Notes: generated from the sequence alone by a model not told the origin. Positions 31,991-44,375 are shown, counted from the stretch's first letter. The stretch is DNA of 64,000 bases from Melitaea cinxia (GCF_905220565.1 NC_059419.1:7927326-7991325); one strand, 5' to 3'. Made by a program: numbers and translations.

Positions 31991-34190
31991 AATGTGTATG
32001 AACTGCAAAATAGTATAATTAAATAATTAAATAAATTCTGAGAGTGAGTGTGTGAAATAAATTCTCAATAGCCATTACTAAGTAATCCTGTGTCTGAGAC
32101 AGAACAACACATATACACACATACAAACACAAGACTCAGATTTTCACAACAATTTTGATATGACAAATTATATGTTAGCGCAAGGGTCACTGCAACTGCT
32201 CATCACTGCAAACAATCGCTTATATAGCATGTAATGAGTTTTTAGTTGTCTGAGCGTACTTGTCTTGTGTGTGCATGTTTGTGTGACTGTGGAATAATTT
32301 TTATACCATTAATGGAACATCAATAACATGGTCAAAAATTGCATCACAACAAAAAAATCGAAGAATCAGAACAGTCTTAAAACAAATATCGAAAATACTT
32401 GAGTGTACCAAAATAATTCTCGCATGTTCAAATAGGCTCAGAAATTTTTGGTTAGGTTTCACAAGCGTCAATTGCACGCATTGCATAAGATATTGTCGAT
32501 CTATGTATTTTGACATACTTGTTTGGTGTAGAGGCCGCGTCATATTTATTAAATGTTTCAGCAAAAATAAAATAATATTTAGTGAATATATATAATTTTA
32601 TGGTATAATATGGTAAACAAAAAGGAATATTTACTGTAGTACCTTTACTTAATACTATTAAAAAATATATAAAAAGGGGGTAAAAAAAGACTATAAGCAG
32701 ATATTATACCAGCGTTAACATTACGCCATCGTCGTATGTATGTGTCATATATGTAAGTATAAGATGCCGTGATCTACAGGGACTATAATGTAAAAATATT
32801 CCTTGATCTGTCTAGGGATCAAGCAAAAAAATAGACTCCTTAGTTTCATTTTAACATACTTACATATATTTTATGAGTAATATATCAGTATATAAGCTTA
32901 AAAAAACATAAAACCCTCCTCACTTGTATATTTTCAAAGGCCATTTTTACTCACGATATAGACGGGTGAAAGATGTACATATTAGTAAACTTTACTCAAC
33001 AAGTCCTTACGAGATGCAGATATATTTTTTCGTCTGATCAATTACAAACTTTAACAAATCAATTATCGCATAACGAACTTTTGTAATAATTAACTACAAT
33101 AATGATTAAGCGCACGATACATCTAATAATGACTCAATAGCATTGCCATTGAGATAAAAATAGCATCGATAAGGTCGCGACACACTGATAGGCAATAAGT
33201 AGATTCCTAGCACATTATATAATATATCTAGACATTCCGCTTGGTTCTATCCGCCTTAAATATAGACATATGTCAATTTGATTTAATAAGTAAATATTTT
33301 GTACACTGTACACATCATGACGTTAATGACTTCAGGGACGTTATGTAATAGAGGTGTTATTACTCTTCAGAGTTCTTGAAATAATGCGTGTTTCGTAGCA
33401 TTTAAGTTGAAAATTAACTCAGCGTAATATCACGTTGGTACATGCTCAGCCTGAGCAAGATATTATCACACTAATTGCTCGTGTCATAGATTGAATTTTT
33501 ACAGCCCATAAAAGCCCCTAATTCAATAGTTATGCTATAGTACATTTTCAGACAAATTATTTAGTGTCGATTTTTTATCTGAATTCAAAATGACCAAATA
33601 AATATTTGATCATTATTTTCTAATATGAAGTGTGATTAATTTTACAGAATTATTTTATAAGCAAAAAAGGAGTAAGCCAAGACAACTTAGGAATGAGTTG
33701 ATTAAATTTCTAAATGAAAACGTCTGGATTTTTTTTTAAATTAAATTCAACCAAAAAATTGTTATCATTTTATACATAATAACGAAGGATAAGTCCTTCG
33801 TCAGTTTCATAATTATATAATGAAACTTAACAAATATTCTACTTTTGTTTTTCATATCTATTTACGGTTAGTATCTCTCACAGACGTTTACTTATCAATG
33901 TTAAAGATATGAAACGCTAACTCTGAAAACGCCACTTATATAAACACAATTTACGTAACATCACTATGTAATTATCACTTCATAGATAACATTATAGGGC
34001 TCAATGGTCGACCGGAAGTAAATATACACATGCAATCAAAATCGGAAGTAGCCGATACTCAAGGTGGATGCCTTTGTATGCGTGATGTAAGACAAGGTTA
34101 AATAGAAGGGAAAAATAAACAAAGTGTACAACCATTCAATCGATAAAAAATATACAGATATTGTACAGATGTTATTTGTATATCAGAAAT
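31991..34190. other. No gene seen; longest featureless stretch of the middle window
   Basis: No exon, SINE or LINE sequence was recognised. Two adjacent small hairpins lie at 33782-33827. ORFs of 87 codons or fewer are isolated and show no splice or promoter context. Confidence 0.5.
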
Positions 34191-34194
34191 AATT

Positions 34195-34345
34195 AATATT
34201 TTCAACAATACGGTTGTCTGTTCCTGAGGTGAGGTAAGGAGTATTTCAGTTTTAGGTAATAGCCGACTGATAAACAACATTTTTTTAAATAAATATTTGT
34301 GTAAGTAATATATAAATATTACACTCCGATTTAAAATCCTCGAGA
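34195..34345 (-). repeat. SINE-T fragment
   Basis: SINE-T is my label for a family with 'ggtaatagccgactgata', present at 50355-50560 with a tRNA-like head. Here the body ('tttaggtaatagccgactga') remains but the head has decayed. Confidence 0.45.
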
Positions 34346-35535
34346 AGCAAGCGTTGAAGTCATTTTTACGTCACAAATAACAGGTATTTGAATTATATGT
34401 AAAATAAAAAAGTGTTTTTCAAACAACTATGTAATGCTTACAATTTAAAGGTAAGGTTATGTTTCAATAATTATGTAACGGGTGGCAATGTCCCACATAA
34501 TGTCTATGTCTATGTAAACATCTAAACCGTAGAATTACATACTTCGTGATATGTCTGACCATTTCATTACATGAACTGGTTAAAAACTATTTCATTTAAA
34601 TGGTAACGTTTAAAGATACATCATATGTTAGTGATTTAGTAATCCATGCTTGGCGTTATTATTTTCGGTTTGGTTAGTCTCTGTCAGTGTATTAATATAA
34701 ATATTATATATTTAATCATAAGTAATAAATATAAATAAACGCCATCAAATCAATCACTCAGGCCCTTGATAGTATTGCATCATGTGCTGAGTGTTCAAAT
34801 ACGAAATTAAATTAACTTGCGTTCACTTTAATCTCATGATAATCACGTTAAAAAGAAAAACAAAGTTCAAAAAATTTGGGGAAAATGTGAGGAAAACTTG
34901 GGTTTTCGAAGTAATAATTTTGCAACGTGTAAGTTAGTCGGCACATTATTCCCAATGTCATGATATGACCAAAACAACCACAACAACTGTTACTCTATTT
35001 TGAAGTTTTTTACGAAGTCATATATTAAAGAATGAAATTAAATGTCGTAAATCATACGATATGCTTGAATTTTAAAATAATAATAGAGGCAAAGCTATGT
35101 GTTCACAATTACCTAAACCTAACGAACAATAGTATATCGAAATAGTTCAACTGTTATGCAAGAGACATGGCGCAAGCGTTTAGAACTAGGGCAGGGTAGA
35201 GCTCTCTGAGGCGAATGTTAACGAATTTTATATTTATTAAAATTAAATTAATTTCCTTTTTTTTAATTTTTTTAATTACTTTTTTTTATGTACATCAAAT
35301 TATACTATTTTGTATTATTACTAAAATTCTAAACTTTATGTTTTTCGAAATTAAATTGTTTTATTGGAATTAAAGTAAGTTCGTTATTCATTTTAGTTTC
35401 GAGTTATGGACAAAATATTTTCTTTTTCGTGATAGTAATTTTTTGTAATTTAAAACGATTTGTTATGTTTACAATGATGTATTGTATTTCGTTTATTTTA
35501 AAGTAAACATTTTGTCTACTGTGATAAAATTATTA
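34346..35535. other. No gene seen; AT-rich DNA
   Basis: Nothing recognisable. T-rich tracts occur at 35257-35290. Confidence 0.5.
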
Positions 35536-35539
35536 ATTA

Positions 35540-35790
35540 AACTAGCTGTGCACGCGCCTTCGTTCACGTGGAATTTAACAAAAAAAAAAGTATTTTATCA
35601 GTTCGCGGAGTTATAAAATAAATAAATTTCGAAAATAAAAGTAGCCAGACAGACAGACAGACAAAAATTGTAAAAAAAAATGTTATTTTGGTATATGTAC
35701 CGTGTATACATCCATATGCATTTAGTAAAAAGCGGTTATTTTAATATTACAAACAGACACTCCAATTTTATTTATTAGTATAGATTAGCC
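35540..35790 (+). repeat. Family E-like element
   Basis: It starts 'actagctgtgcacgcgcctt' 'cgttcacgtgg'. It contains CAGA repeats at 35647-35663 ('agacagacagacagacaaaa') and ends 'atttattagtatagat'. The opening and closing blocks are typical of the family; the middle is not shared with 24022. Confidence 0.45.
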
Positions 35791-36319
35791 TTAATTTATT
35801 CTCGACACTTCTATTTAAAAACATTTTCAAAAACAGTTTTATTAAGTTGTTATTGAGCATATAGACAAAGTACAATTTGGAATGAATCTATTATACTTAT
35901 AAGTAACAAATATAATTATATACTATGATACTAATAGTAAGGTGCGGCTTTTAAACGGCTAATTTCAAGTGAACTAATTAATGTAAGGCTGAAGGAACGT
36001 GCTCGGAACGTGGATTACACTTCAATCCTTCTGAAAGAGAAAGAGACGAATGAATCATGAATAAACATATGAAGCAATTTAATATTGCGTTAAAAAGTAT
36101 AAAATGATTGAAGGAAATATGTTTTATGTAATATTTACAACGCAATTACAATGATATAGGCTTTTCAAATGACTACTACGTTCGAGTCGTCATGAAAATA
36201 TAGTATTTTTGTTTCTTTCATACAAACCTTGTCGAGAATAAAACAATAAAATTTTGAAGACTGTAAAAATAGTAGGTGATTTATGGTTATCGTTTAACCT
36301 TCGATTTATTGATTGATTG

Positions 36320-36355
36320 GTTAATCTTGTAACATCCCACTGCTGGGTATAATAT
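36320..36355 (-). repeat. SINE-B tail fragment
   Basis: 'ttgtaacatcccactgctgg' 'gtata' is a minus-strand SINE-B 3' tail, facing the full copy at 36385. Confidence 0.5.
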
Positions 36356-36384
36356 CGGACTATTCTTTTTTTGAATTTTCATAT

Positions 36385-36710
36385 TATATGGAAACCGCAT
36401 TGGCGCAACGGTTACAGCCATGGATTGTACCTGTTGCGCTGGTGGTTGCGGGTTCGATCCCCGCACATGACAAACATTTGTATTGGCCATACAGATGTTT
36501 GCCGTGGTCTGGGTGTTTGTGCAGTCCTTGTGGGTCTCGGTTAAGCCGTCGGTCCCGGTTGTTATCGTGTACACCTGATAGCGATCGTTACTCATGGCAG
36601 GGAATACATCCGCCAGCCCGCATTGGAGCAGCGTGGTAGAAGCTATGATTCTTCTCCTACATGGGGAAAGAGGCCTATGCCCAGTAGTGGGATATTACAG
36701 GCTGAAGCGT
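36385..36710 (+). repeat. SINE-B, long form, well preserved
   Basis: The head 'ggcgcaacggttacagccat' and B box GGGTTCGATCCCCGC lead to 'acatttgtattggccataca', 'cctgatagcgatcgttactc' and the end 'tgggatattacaggctgaag'. The block 'ccccaccgtgcctcggagag' is deleted. It can serve as the reference for the family. Confidence 0.8.
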
Positions 36711-37244
36711 ACAAAAAAAAAATATATGGCGTTATGAAGTTTGCCGGGTCCGTTAGTATTTTATAATAAATTTATGAAATTTACACAGTGTGTAAAACTT
36801 TATATATAAATGTGTAAAACAATTAAATAATTATGAAATATGTAGTCCAGTAGGTCAGCGATAAATAAAAATACAATGAAATTTTTTTACAGAACATAAC
36901 GTAACTTGACGCAACGTGAACTTTTTAGTTTTATTTTAGTATTTGTGTATATTATTACATTTCAAGTTATTATGTGTATTTTTTTTGGTAATTTGGTTTT
37001 CTGATAAAAATGGGCTTAGAGTAAGTATATATTTTTTATTTTTTTTTAGGTTGAATTAAAGTAAATAATAAATAATATCTATACAGGACAGAAAAAAATT
37101 AAAAGAGGATTTGTTTTGATACTTAAAATATTAACGAATAGATGACTCTTCTGTACCATAGTCATAGCAACTAAATGAGTCAACGCTTTTGCGTTCAATC
37201 TACGCTTACAAGTAGCTTACCTGTCGACCTTTTTTTTATACAAC

Positions 37245-37385
37245 TATGTCGGCAAACAAGCGTACGGCTCACCCTAGCCTATAGACATCTGAAACACCAG
37301 AAGCAAAGCAAGCGCGTTGCCAATCCTACTCCCAACAAAAAGGATCTCTACACTCACTCACCATAGGAACACAACACTGCTTACA
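37245..37385 (-). repeat. SINE-A, partial
   Basis: It contains 'ggcaaacaagcgtacggctc' and 'gcctatagacatctgaaaca', with an internal deletion, and ends 'ataggaacacaacactgctt'. Confidence 0.6.
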
Positions 37386-37737
37386 TCACATGCACATATT
37401 TACATCTATTTGTTCGCAAATATATCGAGTACTTTTTATTTTTTTTATACAAACCCATTTCTGACAGTAATTAATGCATAATAAAAAAGGGATCCAATTT
37501 TGTGCGGCCATTCGGAAGTGTTACATACATTCTGAGGATTCGTTTACATACTATATAGCATATGCAAATATTTTTTTGGAGTTCGATGGAAAACCAATCA
37601 CAAGATGATTGTTGTGCTGTGGACTTCCAAACCATTTCATTCTACATTGTCTACGGTAGCATTTATTTCGAACCAATGTTACACAAAACCAACCTTTTGT
37701 ATAGAGAATAGAATAGAGAGAAAAGAAAAAATAGAGA

Positions 37738-37870
37738 ATACATGTCTAGCGTGGTCTGAGAGTTTGTGCTTGTCTATCGTGTGTTTCCGGTATCTAGTTC
37801 ATCGTCCCCAGCACAGGAGCAATATACTACTGGGCTCGTTAAGTGTGAGACATTTGAGGTCCTTTAATTG
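37738..37870 (+). repeat. SINE-B short form, 3' part
   Basis: 'gcgtggtctgagagtttgtg' 'cttgtctatcgtgtgtttcc' and 'agcacaggagcaatatacta' match the end of the short form. The tRNA-like head is missing. Confidence 0.5.
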
Positions 37871-38930
37871 ATTTACAAAGACTTAGGGTCTCTTCTCTTA
37901 GGTCAATAAGTTTTAAACAACCCATATAATACTAAATTTATTAGCTATAAATTTAACATTACATAATATATAACATGAATGTTTTATCACATATTATATT
38001 TATTATAGCCTTATCAATATAAATTGGGGGCGCATTTACATTTGATTCGGTAATCGGACGGTTTCGTAATCCAATTGTATACAATAAGTGACGTAGCTGT
38101 CTGACCTATTTCGTAAATGATTGCATTACTTGTGACCCCTTTACACTCTTGAATGTACATTCCGAGGTTTAAAAATAATGTATTATTTCACATACTTGTA
38201 TACTCTTTTTGTTATATACTAACTACTAATAAAATAAGTAATGAAATAAAAACGTAGAAATGTGCAAGCGGTGTCCTGATGCTGATAGAGGTATTTCTTT
38301 CAGGCAACCTTAGATAGAAAAAAAATAATAAGTCTAAAATTAAAATATAAGTTTGTTGATTGATGCTTCCTATGCGTATCAGTAAAGTAAATTTGATATA
38401 CCATTATATCAATATATTACTTATTGTACGGTCTAATACCGTTTTTAAAGAGTTAATTTCCAAAAAAACAGGTAAAATATGCAAGTAACCTTTAGATCAT
38501 ATTCTGATTCAATTGAAATTTCGACGGAATTTAATTTCAGGTTTACTACCTATTCGTTATTTTGGTCCAAGATATAAATCAAGTGTTATCAGTCTGAAAA
38601 AAGACTGATTCTGATTCTGTTATTTTCTCGAACTACAAGTCAATGGTTTGTTAAAGTTTTTGTATTTAACTTTTCGACAAAGTTTGCCTGCTTAGTAGGT
38701 GAGTTTTTAGAAGAAAGGTGTTGAGGACTTATGTGACCCCTTTGCCTGCCAACATATTAAGAAGTGGCGCTGAAACTATAACTCTGTGTAAAAAGTATAA
38801 AGGTAAATTCTATCTTGATTCCAAATGGACGTTTAACGTAAAGTAAAAACACAAGAAATATTTCTAGAAAATTTTATCAATTATAAATATTTGTACTACT
38901 ACTAAATCCATTTGTTAACACGCGTTTTTT
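37871..38930. other. No gene seen; AT-rich DNA
   Basis: No recognised element. 'agactgattctgattctg' near 38602 is a short simple repeat. Confidence 0.45.
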
Positions 38931-38934
38931 TTTT

Positions 38935-39180
38935 ATATCACTAGGTCGGTAAACAAGCGTACGCCTCACCTGATGGTGAGAGATTACCGTAGCTCATAGA
39001 CGCCTGCAACACCAGAAGCACTGCAAGCGCGTTACCGACCCTACCCTTATGTTCCCCCAGGAGCTCTGGTCACCTTACTCCCCAATAGGAACACAACACT
39101 GCTTTAAAATAGCATTATTTATCTTCTGTAAGGTCGAGGTACCCCAGTCGGACTGCTCCATATTTTGAGCGGAAAAATTA
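38935..39180 (-). repeat. SINE-A copy
   Basis: It contains 'aacaagcgtacgcctcacct' 'gatggtgagagattaccg', 'cccccaggagctctggtcac' and 'gactgctccatattttgagc'. It is complete except for the outer end. Confidence 0.7.
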
Positions 39181-39302
39181 AATTTACGCTATAGGCTATT
39201 TTTTATCAGATTAACGCGTGTGAAGCCGCGAGACACAGCTAGATAATCGATTCGTAAGCGATTAGAAGTCTTTCAGCGGACGTATTTTTTCTCATATCAT
39301 TC

Positions 39303-39500
39303 AACTAGTGACCCGACCCGGCTTCGCACGGTTGCAAAAACTTAAGTGTTCCTCTACTATAAACCTTCCTCTGGAATCACATTATTTACTAAAGAAAACC
39401 GCATAAAAGTCCGTTGCCTAGTTTAAAAGATCTAAGCATACAGACAGCGGGAAGCGACTTTGTTTTATACTATGTAATGATATGGTGACAAAACGCGAAG
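39303..39500 (+). repeat. Family E-like element
   Basis: It opens 'actagtgacccgacccggct' 'tcgcacggttgcaa', the counterpart of the copy at 12005-12458. The 3' limit is unclear. Confidence 0.45.
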
Positions 39501-39713
39501 CAAGGTTGTCTGAAGATTAATTAATTATTGTTGTGCATTTTAAAATGACTCTTGACATTATGGTAATATATTGATATCAACGAATAACTTAAAGAAATAA
39601 AAGTCAATGCGGTCGATAAATAATTCTATGAATGTGATTTAAATAGACAAATTTAATAATAAAGTAATTAATTATAGACGATTGATATAATCGACGAAAT
39701 TCTATTTAGGTTC

Positions 39714-39852
39714 GACACTTAGACAACACTAGCACAAACGCCAAGATCACGACAAACACCTGTACGACCGATACAACTTATCATGAGATGGAATCAAACA
39801 CACGACCATAGCCTTGCAGCCAGAGCTGTGACCACTGCACTAAGCCTGTCGG
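39714..39852 (-). repeat. SINE-B, head part
   Basis: On the minus strand it shows 'gcagtggtcacagctctggc' and a B box GTGTTTGATTCC, with 'gtgctagtgttgtctaagtg' after the head. Confidence 0.55.
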
Positions 39853-39923
39853 TTATTAATATGTTCTTAATTGAACACGAATTTCTGTAACTTAAAGTAA
39901 TGAAGGAATATAAAGTTTGTATA

Positions 39924-40112
39924 AATTTGTATGTAGCGCAGCGGTCAGAACATTCACTGGACTATGGCTATTGTGCTGGCGTTTGCAGGTTGCGGGCCCC
40001 GCACACGGCATATATTTGTATTGACCATACAGATATTTGCCGTGGTGTAGGTGTTTGTGCTTGTATGTTTCCGGACCCCCGACACAGGAGTAATCCTAGT
40101 CCCATTGAGTTT
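39924..40112 (+). repeat. SINE-B, short form
   Basis: It contains 'gtagcgcagcggtcagaaca', 'tatttgtattgaccatacag' and the end 'tttccggacccccgacacag'. The B box is altered (GGTTGCGGGCCCC), so transcription from it would be impaired. Confidence 0.65.
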
Positions 40113-40867
40113 GAGGCGTTCATTTATTACTTATTTCATTATAATCATATATTTGACTTAAGTTTTATAGATGAAATATTATGCAATTATAGTTACAGTT
40201 ACTTACGTCAGTTGCTTCAGACGTTTTTGACATTTTCTTTCGAAAACCTTTTGAATAACTTTCAATATATATAGAAATATTCATTTTTATAAAATATGTG
40301 TATGTATTTAATCTGAAATTTTAATCATCAGATATAAACTTGGGCTATTTCTTAACGATAACATTAAAAAAAAATGAAAATGAAAATTGTTTTTAAAGTT
40401 CAAATATTATAAATATACACTCATACAAAATCCCTCTTAACCCGTCGAGCACACAATTTAATATTAATCATTATATAATTACGTAATGTGCATGCGTTTT
40501 GCAACATGCAACATGTGCAAGTTGCATATTGCAAATGTGCACGTACACTTGTTCATATGTGGGTCGCGGGCACTATCCGGACCGGGTCAGTATTATGTAA
40601 CCACGGATTCACGAACCAATGGATTGACTATTTCATATTTTTATGTAATTATCCGTTATTACATACATCTGTAAGTATATTCATGGCATAAGCCACTGAT
40701 TTTGTGTATTGTGAAGTAATGACTGTTACTACGAATTGTATGTGATGTTTTATATATTTTTATATTATATAGGCCCTTTTCAAATATGGAGTAAAGGGTA
40801 TCCAGTAGTATGTTACAGACTGAATAAAGTTTTTTTAGGCCTGCTCCTATTAATAATCGTTTACTCA

Positions 40868-41200
40868 GCCCAATCATTACAGCCTATACAGTCCACTGCT
40901 GGACATAGGCCTCCACAAGTTTACGCCAAAAATAACGAAAACTCATGTGTCTTGCCCATAGTCACCACGCTGGGCAGGCGGGTTGGTGACCGCAGTACTG
41001 GCTTTGTCGCACCGAAGACGCTGCTGCCCGTCTTCGGCCTATGTATTTCAAAGCCAGCAGTTGGATGGTTATCCCGCCATCGGTCGGCTTCTTAAGTTCC
41101 AAGGTGGTTGTGGAACCTTGTTATCCCTTAGTCGCCTCTTACGACACCCACGGGAAGAGAGGGGGTGGCTAAATTCTTTAGTGCCGTAGCCACTCAGCCC
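40868..41200 (-). repeat. Family R element, full length
   Basis: On the minus strand this runs from 'gtggctacggcactaaagaa' through 'cttcccgtgggtgtcgtaag', 'ccgaagacgggcagcagcgt' and 'gtggtgactatgggcaagac' to the RTE-type end 'cagtggactgtataggctgt'. ORFs on both strands (119 and 68 codons) come from the repeat. It is one of two near-complete copies useful for a consensus. Confidence 0.8.
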
Positions 41201-41451
41201 AAAGTACATGGTTTATACCTAGAATATGCCTGTTCATTCTTCTCTTAAAGGTTCTGATGCTGTAATTTACAAGAAACAATAAATATGTAACAAAAAAATA
41301 GGAGTAATTCGTTTTTGAACAAATAATTCAGCTTTATAATAAAACTAGTATTTTTATTAATTTAAAATTAATTAGATCGAAGTTTTCATTAATAATTAAA
41401 AATCTAAAATTTTAAAACATGTCAATTATATGCTTGACTTTCGTAGATTTT

Positions 41452-41640
41452 CGACGCGCTAGAGCAACGGTCACAGCACTGGTTTGTGGCTGTTGCGCTG
41501 ACGGTTACAGGTCGATACCCGCATGTCAAACATTTTGTATTGGATATTCGCCGTAGTCTGGGCGTTTGTGCTTGTATATTGTGTGTTTCCGGACCCTCGA
41601 TACAGGAGTTAACCCTAGTAGGGGCCGTGGAGTCTGAAGC
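41452..41640 (+). repeat. SINE-B, short form
   Basis: It contains 'cgctagagcaacggtcacag', a B-box region 'ggttacaggtcgatacccgc', 'acattttgtattggatattc' and the end 'cctcgatacaggagttaacc'. Confidence 0.65.
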
Positions 41641-41704
41641 CCTTATTTATTTATTTATTAAGACTGATGATTTGATGATATTGATGTGACACAGCCTATT
41701 TGTT

Positions 41705-41905
41705 ACTTCTGAGTAATGTCGTATAGCTGAAATAGGGTGCAGCATGAAATATCCTTATAGAAAGATCAGAGCTAAATAGTATTATTGCTTTCAAGCCGTG
41801 TTGTGTTTCTGTGGTGAGTAAGTTCCTGGAGGGATTGGGGGTATAGGCTACGGTAATTGCTTACTATCAGGTGAGCCGTATGCTTGTTTGCTGACCTCGT
41901 TGTAT
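41705..41905 (+). repeat. SINE-A copy
   Basis: It contains 'gtgttgtgtttctgtggtga' and 'cttactatcaggtgagccgt' 'atgcttgtttgctgacc'. An internal deletion removes the 'gctcaaaatctggagcagc' region. Confidence 0.65.
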
Positions 41906-42309
41906 AAAAAAATAATATAGTATTAAAATATATACATTAAATTTGTTTTAAAAAAAAGGTTTTCTATTACAACTAACACGTACCTATATTCATTTATAGA
42001 AGTCATACCAACTATTAAAAGCGTAATGTTCAATTATGTATATGCAAAAAAAAACAGTAAATATTATTAAAATGCCACATCAAATGCTTTATAAATCATT
42101 TCGTTCGTATGAATTATGAAATATATATCGACGACTACCGCAGTCGAAGAAAGTTTAACTAAACGTTTTTCTTTCCACGTGCAAACGATTTGCAAATTTT
42201 ATTTGTGGATCAGCAAGTTACATAATTCCAGAACAATCGTTATGTATTTAATATAATCTTAAAGATGATTTATATATTTATACATATATACTCGCAGTAT
42301 TCTTTGAAA

Positions 42310-42745
42310 AAAATAATTGTATTTGCTCGTAAACGAAAAAAAAAACCGAGTTCAATTACACCGACAAGTAATACAAAGTAGGTAGACGAAAAAAATAGTC
42401 AAGTAACTACGCGTTATCAAAGATTACTTAAAAAGTTGTAATCATGTCTCGGTGGAATTTAAATGTGACCATATAATAAACATCAACTTTCGATTAAATT
42501 AAAAATCATCAAAATCGGTACACGCAGTAAAAAACTATACGGTATGATACAAGGTCGGTCGACGAAAAAATACTCAAGTAAAAACGCATTTTTAGATATA
42601 ACTCGACCAAACGACACGCACAAAATTTCGATTAAAAATTTTTTTTTTGTTGAAATCGGTCCACCCAGTAAAAAGTTCTGAAGCAACTAAAAAAAAAGTA
42701 CAATCGAATTGAGAACTTCCTCCTTTTTTGGAAGTCGGTTAAAAA
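42310..42745 (-). repeat. Family C element with internal duplication
   Basis: On the minus strand it starts 'ttttaaccgacttccaaaaa' 'aggaggaagttctcaattcg' and ends 'gaactcggttttttttttcg' 'tttacgagcaaatac'. The block 'acaaagtaggtagacgaaaa' and 'acaaggtcggtcgacgaaaa' occurs twice, as do two 'aaaatcggt' blocks. Part of the element is therefore tandemly repeated, or two copies are fused. Confidence 0.7.
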
Positions 42746-42984
42746 GTGTTTGTATAGTTTTGTACGCACGTAAGAAGCTATACTTTATTGGCTAGCTAAC
42801 TTCACGTTGCTAACTTCTTTGTTGACTAGCTAACTTCAGGGTGTTGATTTTTTTTTTCGGACAGTGTTGCGCGCGCATCGTAAAACTTTACTCTCCTAAT
42901 TTTTCCCCAACTCACCAAAAGAAGTATACCATTAAAAATACCCAGTAAAATTTGTTATTAAAAAAAAGTTGTATCTGAATCTAT

Positions 42985-43215
42985 CATGATGTTCCACTGC
43001 GGGTTAGTGGATTAATTCCCTACAACGAAAATGATTATTATCAGGTTTATATGATAACTACTGGGATAGGCGTCTACGTCACCATCATACTATCCCAGCC
43101 GTTGTAGAAAGACCTAAAATGACACATTTAAATAAGAACATACTTTGTACAAATATAAATGTCTACTTCGAGCAGGATTCAAACTTCGATTGCCGGTGAT
43201 AAAGCAACTACTTGC
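42985..43215 (-). repeat. SINE-B, diverged
   Basis: It shows 'ccactgcgggttagtggatt' and 'tgattattatcaggtttata', then a head ending near 43215 with 'gagcaggattcaaacttcga'. The tail end is lost. Confidence 0.5.
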
Positions 43216-43261
43216 ACTAATACACCACAAAGAGTGTCATCTATTCAAAGACTGCTATCGA

Positions 43262-43465
43262 ACACTTTTTTTTGTGGACTCAAGGGGAAATTCATTATGA
43301 ATGCCTCGCAGCCCGGGAATCTAGAGGGTATGTCGTACTCAAACCGACTAAAACCCCGGGATGGTTCCTTTTTTACGCCTGGGCGTAATCACGGTGACGC
43401 TATTGCACTTCCACACCCACTTGATTCTTTTAGGTTTAATGCTAATAAAATTAATAAAAAAACGA
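43262..43465. repeat. GC-richer segment of unknown origin, probably mobile-element sequence
   Basis: The stretch with 'gcctcgcagcccgggaatct' and 'gactaaaaccccgggatggt' is far less AT-rich than its surroundings. It lies inside a 116-codon ORF (43159-43509) whose first part is SINE. It contains blocks such as SQPGNLEGMSY and PGRNHGDAIALPHPLDSF. No family is assigned. An exon is possible but unsupported by splice sites. Confidence 0.35.
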
Positions 43466-44089
43466 TAATGTTTTGTTTACAGAGTAGCAAACCGTTTTCT
43501 TATCAATGAGTCACTTAGCAAACTTTAATGTAATCGATATGTGTGTTAATTGAAATTATAAAGTGTTTATATTACGATAACATTAATTCGTGATAAATGT
43601 AATCACGTGATTTTATTAAATTATTAATTGGTTCCGATTTTATTTGTGTTTGTACTGTTAAGTATTAGTTTAAAATGTAGTCTTTATATTTCTAGAATTT
43701 TTCTTTTTCATGGGTTGACTGGTATCTCTTATAGAGTAATAATAATAAGTTCGCCTTTACCAACTTCCACTGCAGCAATGATTTGCAAAACTATTAAAAT
43801 ACAAAAATGTTTTTCTCCCGAGGTGGCCTAGATGGTAACATAGGTCAAAGTGGTCCAAAAACAACCCTGTGCTTAAACAATTATATACATATGCTTAACA
43901 TACATACCTAGTCATATTTTCTTAAGATAAATCAACTATTGCCTGTATTCTAGGCAACCGACAATTGATACGCATACATTATTTATTGATGATAATACAT
44001 ACTACGTGACATTAGCGAAATCATCTGTGCTCATTTGGCACTATTGATTAACCCTGGAGAAGAAGAAGAAGAAAATAACAATACATATT

Positions 44090-44375
44090 TTAACTAACGT
44101 AGGGCACATCAGGAAATTTCCTGCTCAAAATATGGAGCAGCCCGACTGGGGCAGCACCTCGACCTTACAGAAGATCACAGCTAAATAATACCGTTTTCGA
44201 GCAGAGCTATGTTCTTGTTGGTGAGTAAGGTGACCAGAGCTCCTGGGGGAATTGGGGATAGGGCCGACAACGCGCTTGCGATGCCTCTGATGTTTCAGTC
44301 GTCTATAAGCTATGGTAATCGCTTACCATCAGGTGAGCCGTACGCTTGTTTGCCGAGCTGGTTATATTTCAAAAA
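44090..44375 (+). repeat. SINE-A, full-length reference copy
   Basis: It contains 'tttcctgctcaaaatatgga' 'gcagcccgactggggcagc', 'cttacagaagatcacagcta', 'gagctcctggggga' and 'cttaccatcaggtgagccgt' 'acgcttgtttgccgagctgg'. It has the cleanest order of blocks among the copies. Confidence 0.75.

Noticed and set aside
40736..41189. 119- and 68-codon ORFs
   Set aside because: They arise largely from a family R repeat; the same peptide blocks recur in other copies with frameshifts and stops.
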